Below, piece by piece: positions 10,701-20,490 of a DNA stretch of 64,000 nt. Below the pieces are notes generated by a model, which was not told the origin of the DNA, did no database searches, and was given only the letters and a program-made list of their open reading frames with translations. Source of the DNA: Tetracentron sinense (Eukaryota > Streptophyta > Magnoliopsida > Trochodendrales > Trochodendraceae); NCBI GenBank assembly GCA_015143295.1, contig CM026566.1, positions 6,311,072 to 6,375,071 on the forward strand, in the 5' to 3' direction. Made by a program: the position numbers and the translations under genes. Within the stretch, counting starts at the first letter, position 1. Every line of letters starts with the position of its first letter.

Positions 10701-12532
10701 TTGTTGAAGAATCAATTCATGTAGTTTTTGATTAATCAAATCCATTTAACAAAATCAATACTAATATTGATGATGAAGCTGAAGATCTTCCAAAAGAATT
10801 ATCCAACTTAGAAATCAACATAGGAAATAAAGATGATCAAGAAAAAGAAAAATCAAGTGATAAATCCATTGAAATAGATATTGAGAATAAATTGAAGATA
10901 AAGAATCCTATCAACTACCTAAAGCTTGAAAATTAATAAAAGATCACCCTAATGATCTAATTCTTGGTAACATGGAACAAGAGGTTAGAACAAGAAGAAA
11001 TCTAATGAACCTTGCATTCCTGTCAAATTGAACCTAAAAATGCCTTAGAAGCTATTGAAGATGAATCTTGGGTCATTGCAATGCAAGAAGAATTAAATCA
11101 ATTTGATAGAAATCAAGTTTGGAATCTAGTACCTAAACCAAATGACAAATCTATAAATGGTACAAAATGGGTCTTTAGTAATAAAAAGGATTAAAATAGA
11201 AATGTAATTAAAAATAAAGCAAGACTAGTAGTTCAAGTTTACAACCAAGAAGAGGGGATAGACTATGATGAAACATTTGTATCGGTTGCTAGACTAGAAT
11301 CTATAAGAATGCTACTTACATTTGCTAATCATAAAGAATTTAAATTATATCAAATGAATGTAAAAAATGCATTTCTAAATAGATATATTAATGAAGAAGT
11401 TTATATAAATCAACCTCCTTGTTTTGAAAATCATAAATTTTTAAATCATGTATTTAAAATAACTAAAGCCTTGTATGAATTAAAGCAAGCTCCATGAGCT
11501 TGGTATAAAAGACTAAGCAGTTTCTTAATTGAAAATGGATTTAAAAGAGGTAAAATTGATACAACCTTATTCATAATGACCAAAGATGATGATATGCTAA
11601 TAATTCAAATCTATGTAGTTGATATCATATTTGGATCATCAAATGAATCTCTTTGTAAAATATTTGCTAAAACTATGCAAAAAGAATTTGAAATGAGTAT
11701 GATGGGTGAACTAACATTCTTTTTAGGACTTCAAATAAAACAAACCAAACAAGGAACATTTGTTAATCAAGCTAAATATACTAAAGAATTACTTAAAAAG
11801 TTTGGAATGGAAAATACTAAAGTAATGGATACTCCTATGAGTCCGTCAACAAAACTTGATAAGGATGAAAAAGGGAAAAATGTTGATAAAAAACTCTATA
11901 GAGGCATGATTGGAAGTCTTTTGTATCTCACTGCAAGTAGACCTGACATTATGTTCAGTGTTTGCATTTGTGCAAGATTCCAATCCTGTCCAAAAGAATC
12001 TCACTTAACTGCTGTAAAAAGAATTTTCAAATACTTGCTTGGAACAATTGATTTAGGCTTATGGTATCCAAAAGACGCAAACTTAGATCTAATAAGCTAT
12101 TCAGATGCAGATTTTGCTTGATGCAAAGTAGATAGAAAAAACACTAGTGGAACTTGTCACTTTTTAGGACATTCTCTTGTTTCATGGTTTAGTAAGAAAC
12201 AAAATTCAGTGGCCTTATCCACAACTGAGGCTGAGTATATGGCAGCTGGACTTTGTTGTGCTCAAAGTCTCTACATGAAACAACAATTAGAAGATTTTAA
12301 ACTTACCTATACTAAAATTCTTATTAAGTGTGATAATACAAGTGCAATCTGTATGACTAAGAATGCTATTCAACACTCAAGAACTATACTAAAATTTAGT
12401 GGAAATGTTATATTGGAATTTGTGGATACAATTATTCAGCTTGCTGATAGTTTTACCAAACCTCTATAATCTGACAGGTTTAGTGCTTTGAGAAGAGAAT
12501 TGGGAATGACTAATCTGAGTGATCTAACTTAA
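7753..12532 (+). pseudogene. gag-pol of Sirevirus copy A, degenerate
   Basis: Copia polyprotein: capsid, then protease, integrase, reverse transcriptase and RNase H for replication through cDNA. The start is GTG at 7753 where copy B has ATG. In-frame TAG at 7840 replaces a Trp codon kept in B. Gag runs to about 9440, with a zinc knuckle near 8640-8685 whose first Cys is Ser. The protease motif DSGC is near 9496. The integrase zinc region (RRLGHAS...CDAC) begins near 9880 with its first His changed to Tyr; a TGA at 10271 cuts the core. RT is near 11040-11900 with catalytic YVDD changed to YVVD (11612-11623). RNase H runs to the TAA at 12530. At least eight stops or frameshifts are visible. The gag frame ends in TGA before the protease, which lies in the +1 frame; copy B shares this. 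Confidence 0.9.
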
Positions 12533-12714
12533 TCAAGATAAAAAATAATCAAAAAATAAAAATCCTTGATTTGATATGCCTATAACTTGCTTGATTGTTT
12601 AATAAATTGAATTAAATACATTATGATGATTTTAGATGTCTTGATGAATTTTTGACTAGAAGGAAAATAGGTGAAAAATTTAAGAGAAATCAATTCTTTA
12701 TATTCAGAACTGAA

Positions 12715-12941
12715 TTTGGCGACGAATTCAATCTAGAATGTGATTTCAGCGACAAATTTTTGGGAAATATAGAAAACAGAATGTTTTCTATACCCATTTC
12801 GGTGACAAACCTGGATGAGTCATCCATTTCGTCGATGAAGTAAATCCGAAATTAAAAACAGTAGGTTTCCTGACTCTAATTCGGCGACGAATTCTGGGCT
12901 GAAACCGGTTTCGGCGACGAATTGAGTCGTGTGTATAAATA
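12715..12941 (+). promoter_or_regulatory. Candidate internal promoter of ORF3 in copy A
   Basis: After pol ends, six copies of the LTR palindrome (TTCGGCGACGAA and variants) start at 12715, 12745, 12798, 12828, 12880 and 12910. TATAAATA follows at 12934-12941, 118 bases before the ORF3 ATG. Copy B has the same six positions and the same TATA box. The resemblance to the LTR U3 suggests ORF3 has its own transcript; this is inference. Confidence 0.6.
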
Positions 12942-13058
12942 GTAACCCCTAAATCCAAAATTTTCAAACCTAATATTTTCTTCCAAAGTTCCTATTCCAT
13001 TGCTTCTAGACCCGTCTTCCCTTCAAAACTCAGCAAATCTTCCTAAATCTCTCAAAAA

Positions 13059-15160
13059 ATGCCTCCGAGAATGAAGAATGCATCAGTGGAGCCACCAAAG
13101 AAGAAATCAAGAACTGATAAAGGAAAAGAACCGGCTTCAAGCTCAACTCCAGTCCCTGTGAAGTTCAAGGAAGCAAAATACGAGAAGCTATTCAAATAAA
13201 AATTCTTATCTCGTTTCCCTCTTTACGGTAAGGTCGTTAATTTCGTTAGTTTTGAAGCCTATGGGCTAGAACCCATAAAAACCCTTTTCTGTGCCCTAAA
13301 ATGGGATAAATTTCTTGAATCTAACGAACTCATGTTTCCTGAGTTAGTTAAGCTCTTCTACACCCACTTCCATTTCAATCAATCTGAATCCCTCATTACT
13401 TCATTTGTCTTAGGTAAAAACATCTCTTTTAACCTAAACCAATTGCACTCAATTTATAAAATTCCTTAGTGTACCCTTCAAACTTTGTGAATGGTCAGTG
13501 GACCAGTCATGAAGGATTTTATGTGGTTGAGGCACTGAAAATGATGTGCATAAACTAATATTTCACCACTCCTTTTCAACCTAAAGTTAAAGACCTAACT
13601 CTCATAGCTAGACTCATTCATCACATAACAACCTATAACCTAGTTCCTAGGGCTGGTGGTAGGGAGTATTTCACCTACTTTGATGTATTTCTTATGTGGT
13701 GTATCCTAACCACCACACCTATTGATCTCTTTTACATCTTTGTCCATTGTATGGATGATGCATTTAAAAGAAAATCAAGGTGTCTCCCTTTTGGTCAGGC
13801 CCTGACTAAAATCTTTAAACATTTCAATATTCCCCTATCATCTCAAACAGATTTTGTCACCCCTAATGATTCCTCCATTTATAGCAAGGCAACCATTCAA
13901 AGAATGGGCTATACGTGGAATGACACCTAGAAAGTTTGGACTCCCAAACCCTCTGCCTCTCAGTCCTCCTCCCTTCCTTCTAGAACTCCAGTTCATATTC
14001 CTACTCCATCTATCCCTTCCTCTTCAGCTGCACCTTCAGTAGAACATCAGGCTGAGCAGCAGCCAGAGTCAGTGCCAAAGGAGGAGTCCCAGGCTGAGCA
14101 GCAGCCAATTTCTGTTGCATCAGAGGACCCTCAAGGTGAGCAACCCCCTAGAAATGAGATGCTGGATTGGTCTGATTTTGTGGATACTGAGGAGATACCT
14201 AAGAGCTCTCACAGACAGGTGTCCCCTAACTTTGAGGACCCTGGTCATTTCTATGAGGTGCCCAGCAAGCCAGTAGCTTCAGAGGAGCATTTGGGTATCA
14301 TGGCAGGACAAATTGCCTCTTTTTCATCAAGCTTGGCGAGTTTTCAGCTAGAAATGAGGTTGAGGCAATAGGCCTTTCAAGAGGAGATGAGAGCTTCCTT
14401 GCTCTCCTTCATGGCTGAGACAAGGGTATGCCTTGCTGCCATTCAGTCTGAATCAAGGGAAAATCTTCGAAACCTCCAGTCAGTAACTTTCTCCAGACTT
14501 GCAGCTCTTGAGATTAAAATGAGCAACATCCCCAAGGCAGTCCAGTCCTCTCTAGCCGCGGTTCATAATGATCTTAGAGAAAGCTCCGATGCCACCTACT
14601 CAGTCTTAGGGACAGTTAACATGGATACATCCATCACCAAAGATAGAGTTGACTCTGTGTCATCTCTCCTGTATATATTGGGGGTAGATTAGTTAGAAGA
14701 GAGTATCAGAATGGAGAAGGTCACTAAGTCAATCCAAGGACATATAGAGTCCTCAGCTCTTCAGTTGAAAACTCAAGGCAAGCTTCTCCTGGATATGGCA
14801 GAGCATGATTCCATATCTGCCTCCATTATTTTGCGAGCCACTGATGAGTTGAAGAAAATGAATAATTTTCTGGTTAGCTTGGCTCGTGGAGCCACTCCTT
14901 CTCAAACTCCCTCTCAAGCTCCATCTTCTTCTAAAGGCAAGAGGCCAATAAAGACCAAGCAAACCCCTTCCAAGAAGGCTGCTCCCATTATATCTCTTCC
15001 ATCATCCGATGAAGATTCTGACTCATCTGATGATTCTCCCAATCTCTCTAGGAATGAAGAAGTGACCAAGACACCGGATCAAGATGATGAAGAACCTTCG
15101 AAAGACATTCTCTCAAAAGTGGCTGAACTAATAAAAAAACAAAAACAAGATGGCTTATAA
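13059..15160 (+). pseudogene. ORF3 (env-position, plant transposon-protein family) of copy A, degenerate
   Basis: Third ORF after pol, in the position of the Sirevirus env-like gene. It begins ATGCCTCCGAG and ends TAA at 15158-15160. Copy B has the near-intact counterpart, so this copy's damage can be read directly: a stop at about 13198, others near 13470 and 13556, TAG near 13928, 14369 and 14690, and frameshifts. The N-terminal 40 residues are basic and Ser/Pro-rich. The central part matches the conserved core found in many plant retrotransposon third ORFs (Pfam 'putative plant transposon protein' type, recognised by eye). Next comes a Pro/Ser/Glu-rich linker, then a helical, coiled-coil-like part and an acidic Ser-rich tail. 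No clear transmembrane helix or envelope motif is seen, so an envelope role is not supported by the sequence. Confidence 0.8.
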
Positions 15161-15174
15161 TTTTTTTTTGATGT

Positions 15175-15495
15175 TGACATAGGGGGAGAAAATGGAATGT
15201 AATGATTATGGAATTTACATGATATGACATTTAAATTTCTTTGCATCATTGGTAGTGTATACAAAAATGATTTTGTTCTTCTAAACATTATGAAATTTCT
15301 CTTGGTATTAAAACATAGTTATATGTTTCTTAATTCATCTGAAATATGCATCCAAATATCAAATTGTGGTGTTACAATTTTCTTTTGCATAAGTTTAGGG
15401 GAAGCTTACCTCATGGCTTTTTATAAAGCATGTTGTGAGGGGGAGCTTAACCCCATTTCATTGCATTGTTATGTCATTATCAAAAAGGGGGAGAT
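15175..15495 (+). other. Multiple polypurine tracts before 3' LTR of copy A
   Basis: AGGGGGAGAAAATGG (about 15181), TTAGGGGAAGC (about 15396), GAGGGGGAGC (about 15437) and the proximal AAAAAGGGGGAGAT (15482-15495) that abuts the LTR. Repeated tracts between ORF3 and the LTR are a Sirevirus hallmark. The proximal one would prime plus-strand DNA synthesis. Confidence 0.8.
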
Positions 15496-16990
15496 TGTTA
15501 ACCTCAGGGTTACAACCATGGGTACCCCTAATAATTTTAATAATAAAATAACAATGAAATGAAATATTTAGTACTGATAATCTTGTTTAAGTGCTTGAAC
15601 ATTTCAGAAGATAAGGTTAATAGCACTCCAATTATGAAAAATGATGGAAATTACCTAAGAGGAAGTTCAACTCAATGTACACAAGAAGAAGAGCCAAAAC
15701 CAGACAATAGTTCCAAGTTGGGTCCACTGAAGATAAAAGATTAAATCACAAAACCCAAGTCAAGCCAAGATCATCTCTCAACAATTTTAATATAGTTAAC
15801 TTATATTTTGAGAGTTCAAGTTTTATGTAAAAAGTCCTCAAAAGAATGGTAAGTTGAAAAGCTCAAAAACCATAGATTGACCATAGGAGCCTAGGACATC
15901 CTTAAAAACCAATTTAAGGCCCAAATGGATCATAAAAGTATGTTAAAAAGATAGCTAATTGACCTAGAAAATCTATCTCCTTTCTTTGGTTTGATCAGAA
16001 CAGAATTCAAACTTTTCCCTCTGAATTCATCGACGAATGCTCAGGAAAAGCTGAATTCGGCGACGAACTCATGACAGAATTTTTGAAATTCAGTTTTGTC
16101 TCATGAATTCGTCAACGAAATATCTGGTTGGGTTGAATTCGACGATGAAGTCATTACAGGATTTTTCAAAATTCAATTTTTTCTCTTGTATTCGACGACG
16201 AATTTGAGTGGGAACTCCACTTCGTCGATGGAATCTGTTCTGATATTGAAAAATCGCTGTAACGGCTAGTTTACAACGAATCAAAAGGCATTTAATACTT
16301 CTCCAACGACACTATTTGATCAAGTGCTATAAAAGGAGTTCATTTATGAACAAATAATAACTCTTGATCAATGCAATAACTCATATTGATCACTCATTCA
16401 TTGCTATTGAATCTTACTCACTCTCATACTTAGAAAATCCCCAAAAATCTCTCTTGGGCTTACTCAACCCCAATTTCTTTTTGAGAGACTTTATTAGAGT
16501 TTGTATTTCACTCTTATCTAGCTCATTTAAGGAGCTTTCTTTTTGGATTTTCAATCCAAAAACTCATTTATTGAGATCAGTCAAGAATCTAGGATTCTTG
16601 CACTGAAGTTGTTGCTTCAGTTTTATCAAGAGAGGGTTGTACTCTTGAAAGGTTCCAGGTGGGCCTAAAGGAGAGCTTGTAAAGGTATCATCTCGACTTA
16701 TAAGAGAGAGTGTAAGGGTATGGACTCCACCCATGAAGGAGCTGTGCAATTAAGGAATCGTAGTGAATCCTCTAGCTGGAAGCTGAGGCGGGGAGTAGGC
16801 TGGTTTGCTGAACCTCATAAAAAAATCTTGAGTTTACACTCTCCTTATCTCTTCTCCTTTCTTTTAATATTCTATTGTTTTAGCTTGTTGCATATTTTAT
16901 TTTATTCCACTTATTGAACTTGTAGTTCACCATTTTAAATCTGTCATAGACCCAATTCACCCCCCCTTTAGGGTAATTAGCTGGCCTATA
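15496..16990 (+). repeat. 3' LTR of copy A
   Basis: Starts TGTTAACCTCAGGG and ends CCTGGCCTATA (terminal CA now TA). Same palindromes and TATA box (TATAAAAGG, about 16330) as the 5' LTR, with several point changes between the two. After it comes GAAGA, the mutated target duplication. Confidence 0.93.
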
Positions 16991-18056
16991 GAAGACCATG
17001 GTTTAGGCTTAACCTAAGGACCTGGAAGGACCAGGTCTGGTCCAGGGGAGTGAGAGGGATCCAACCTGGGCCCTGGACATAAACCATGGCCTACCTAAGA
17101 AGGCCAAAATGGAGCTGAAACAGTGCTTGCTAGGAATGGCAGTACTGAGATTACCGCCATTCCTGGTTTTCTTTAAAGCTGGGATGGTGGCCAAGGGGGG
17201 CTATGCATAGAGGTCCCCAGGGATTCCCTCATGATCTGAGGGATGCCAAGAGGGTTCGTGATAGCCTGGAAAGCTTGGGAAATGTTTGCATACCCGTAGG
17301 GGTTCATTTTACCTATGACAAAGGTAGATGAACACCTAGTTGGGTTCAGGGCTGCTAGCTATACACCAAGAAATAGAAGAGAACGTCCCCTGGAGATGAC
17401 TAGGGGCTCACATTGATTGCACAAGAGAGATATGGAGGGGTAAGGAGTGCCTACCCTGCACTCTATTTTGCTTTGATAGGATGATAGCCTACGCACGGTG
17501 GTGGTGCACACTAGGGTGCTGTGCAACCGAACAGGGGGAGCTGAGGGTTTTAGGAAGGCGTAGAGAAGCTTTCAAAAGCTTAGCATGGGTTTAGAACTTC
17601 GGTTTTGTAGTAGGGATTCGAGTATAGAGATTTGGCCGATCGTTTGAACTGAGGAGGGAGTGGGTTTTATAGAGAAGACCTTTTAGGACCTAAGGGGAAT
17701 TGATAGGAAGGTTTGGAATGTGTATGGACCTTCTGGAGGTCGAGTGGGAGGAGTTGAAGGGAGAGTTGAGGTGAGGGTTGAGTGTGCAGGGGTGTTCACA
17801 GACTGCGAACTAGATTCAAACAATGGCGGTAGAGGGTCTACCGCATTGTGAAAACAGGCATGATTTATAATGTCGGTAAGAGTTTTACCGACATTCTGAG
17901 ATTTGTTTTGAATTGGGCTTGGCCCTTGCACACTTGGGTTTAGGGATTCAGGCTTGTGGATAGGTCCTAGGGTTTACCTAAGATTTAGTTAGGTTTTAGC
18001 TGGGATCACCTAGGGTTTAGAGTTTTGATTAGGGGTGTAAAAATCGGGTGCTTACA
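16991..18056 (-). repeat. 3' LTR of G1 (outer boundary unresolved)
   Basis: On the minus strand it starts TGTAAGCACCCG at 18056, directly after a polypurine tract, and resembles the start of the C LTR (TGTAAACACCCC). A TATA box (CTATAAAA) is at 17665-17672. Between start and TATA lie two clean hairpins: AATGTCGGTAA/TTACCGACATT (17869-17895, 5-nt loop) and GCGGTAGA/TCTACCGC (17826-17844, 3-nt loop). A third, GGAATGGCAGTA with TACCGCCATTCC (about 17135-17165), lies beyond the TATA box. The far end may run past the copy A insertion, but a related LTR in the opposite orientation blurs it. Confidence 0.7.
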
Positions 18057-18072
18057 GCTGCCCCTCTTTGCT
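18057..18072 (-). other. Polypurine tract of G1
   Basis: Minus strand GCAAAGAGGGGCAGC, abutting the LTR start. It closely matches the tract of element C (AAAGCGGGGTAAC at about 60104-60116). Confidence 0.8.
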
Positions 18073-18339
18073 AAAGAATGCCAAGGTTGGTGATTTGAAC
18101 AACTGCAGATTGGAATCATCCTATTTTTACACCGAGCTCGGATAACAGGGATGCAGAGTAATAACATGTATGCTTGCAGTGCAAATGGTGAGTGCAATGT
18201 AGTGGTATGGCCACTGCTGGGAAGAGTGAGTAGTTCGGACTATTCACTGGGGAGTGATGGATGCAGGGGTGACGTAGCCCGAAGGCATCAACCAGAGGGA
18301 TTCGATTGAATTTGATCAAAAAGACACACAGGGCATCGA

Positions 18340-18580
18340 GAACACATAGGGTGTTGAAGGGGTGACATGCGGGTGGTGTATACTGCAAAGGTACACACGG
18401 GATTTCGAGGACACACGGGGGTGTCGAAGGTAGTGACATGTGGGTGGTATACACTGTAAAAGTATACACGGGATGTTGAGGACACACAGGGGTGTCGGAA
18501 AGGGTGACATGCGGGTGGTATACACTGTAAAGGTATACACAGGATGTCGAAGACACACGGGGGTGTCGAAAGGGTGCGGC
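18340..18580. repeat. Tandem array, about 70 bp x 3.4
   Basis: Units begin near 18343, 18411, 18482 and 18552, each containing GACATGCGGGTGGTATACAC and GACACACGGGGGTGTCGAA. Within a unit GACAC...GTGTC and GTATACAC are self-complementary. Confidence 0.85.
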
Positions 18581-20490
18581 ATGTCCAGGAGGCGCTGGAT
18601 TTTGATCAAGTTGTTTGATCCTAAGAAATTTGATCCACATAGGGTGTGATGCTATGTAGGGATGTCATGCAGGGGATAAAGGCGAGGATGCTTTCCCATG
18701 ACTCTACTGATTGTGACTTACGGGGATGCATAGTGTCGGCTTCTTCTGCTTTGTCTTGTCGTGGCTGCTCAGTACAGGCTGGTATGACCTGCTCAGGATA
18801 CCAAAGAGGGGCTATTTTTAAAACATTTCGTAAAAGGGTTTTGGACCTTTGTAAAAAAAATTTGATTTCAACCAAAAGAATGTTCAACTAGCTATTAGTT
18901 TTACCAGGAAAGTGTCTTAGTCAGGGCTTGGGGTTCATGTAATCTGTCTTTTACTCTTGGAGAGCAGAGTATGACCAAGAAGAGGTTTTGTCACCGCTGG
19001 GGATGCTCATGGATAGACCTGTTTGTTTTGCCACTGCTGGAGATTAGACATTTGCTGGGGAGAAGCTTGCTGGGGAGCAAATTGGTTGCTTCTACTGGAT
19101 ATTCGTTGGGGAATGTGGTACCATTGTAGACCGTTACTGGGGATTTACTAGGGGACATGACACTGTCGTAGATCATTACTGGGGATCTGAACTCTGCTGG
19201 AGACTAGTGTCAAGCAAGCTGCTCTTCCATGCCCTCTGCCGGGGATTGCTGTAAGGGATTTATCTGGCTAATCTGACTGCTGTCAGAATCTGTTGCCAAA
19301 CTGCTCTTTAGCTTTTCTCCCTTTTATACCATTGGAATGACCAAGTCATAGGGTTCATATAATTTTTGTGCGATAAGGCCATTGCCGGTTTTCCTCATGC
19401 CTGCGAAGCTGATTGATTTTTTTATCCCTTTTTTGCCCCTAGTCACAAGAATAGGTTTGGGGATCGCATGATTTTTGCGCAATGAGGCCGTTGCCAGTTT
19501 TCACTCATGCCCGTGACTTATTGGAGAATTTGATATTGCTGGGAAAAAGGTCTTCTCCCATCATTACCCTGAATGGTGCTCCTCTGGGGATTTGAGGATG
19601 ATAAATCTGCTAGGGATACAGATGTGATACTGCATCTGCAGTTGTAGCTTCTAGGGGATCTAGAAGGACTTTGTAGTAGGACGAAATATAGGCCGAGGGA
19701 CTGAAGTTTGGGACACCCTGCGATTTCTCCTATTTGTTGTTGATTTGCACTCCCTTGGAGGTTTTGGTTTTGATAGAATTGATTTTCACTTTCTGAGGAG
19801 AACCCTTTTGCTTTTGGGGAAATTCGTCTACTTAAGGCTTGTGCCTTAGGTTTCCCAGCGGTTTTTTTTGCTCTATTGGGGGATGTTTGAGAGAGGGTGA
19901 GAGAGGGCGTCTCTGCTGAGGATAGAGAGGTTGTCTCTGCCCGAGGATTATTTTTCAAGAGAGGTTGTCTCTGAAATTTTTTTCTGTTGGGGAAAGAGTC
20001 CGAAGAGATTGCCTTTGTGGGGAGTCTCTGACTGTTGAAATTTTTCGATTTCTATTTTGGGTTTTTCTTTTGATAGAAATTTTATACCCTTGAAAATTGA
20101 TTCACTTGAGGAGCTGGGAGAGTTTGTCTCTACTTGGGGAGTGACTTTGTGGGGGATGGTTGATGACTCTTTTGGGAAAAGAGGGACTCTTTTTGCGGAG
20201 AGTCGGGGAGTCGATACCCCTTTTGTGACCGCACCTGATTTGATAGGTTGTCTACGTACTCTTTGCAGGATCAGGTCATGATGTAGTTCAGGCTAATGCC
20301 ACAGAGGGTGAGGGAGGGTGTCCCTAGAAAGGTGTAATAAAAGAAGGGTTGTCAGGCTCAAGGGACTAACTAGTGAATTTCATTGATTTGTAAATGGGTT
20401 ATAGGAAAGAGGGATGAAGAATATGCCAAGGATGACCTCCTGTCATTTCCCAGAGAAACTAAAGTGCAAAGCGCTTATCAGATCTATACC

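Larger units (their letters stand above)
6181..16990 (+). mobile_element. Sirevirus (Ty1/copia) copy A, complete but decayed, 10.8 kb
   Basis: Two direct LTRs (1512 and 1495 bp), a Met-tRNA primer site, gag-pol in copia order (PR, IN, RT, RNase H), a third ORF after pol and several polypurine tracts before the 3' LTR are all present. The last two features mark the Sirevirus lineage. Target duplication is GAAGG (6176-6180) against GAAGA (16991-16995), one mismatch. All ORFs carry stops or frameshifts, and the RT motif is YVVD, so this copy cannot make an active polymerase. Confidence 0.93.
18057..20490 (-). other. 3' UTR of G1, repeat-rich, no gene seen
   Basis: About 2.4 kb between the integrase stop and the LTR. 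It holds a 70-bp tandem array (18340-18580), many GCTGGGGA-type motifs (about 18990-19240), a duplicated block of about 110 bp (19365-19510) also found in element C near 56990-57150, and several AGAGAGGTTGTCTCT-type short inverted repeats (about 19895-20020). Long tandem-repeat-bearing 3' UTRs are known for Tat/Ogre elements. A 174-codon open stretch (18116-18640, minus) is a by-product of the 70-bp repeat. Confidence 0.7.

Noticed and set aside
16720-16917. ORF in the LTR U5, also seen at 38921-39121
   Set aside because: It is broken by stops in the 5' LTR of copy A; likely chance opening of U5.
18116-18640. 174-codon minus-strand ORF
   Set aside because: Its Tyr/His/Pro-rich repeats follow from the 70-bp tandem array in the G1 3' UTR; no known family and no homologue in C.
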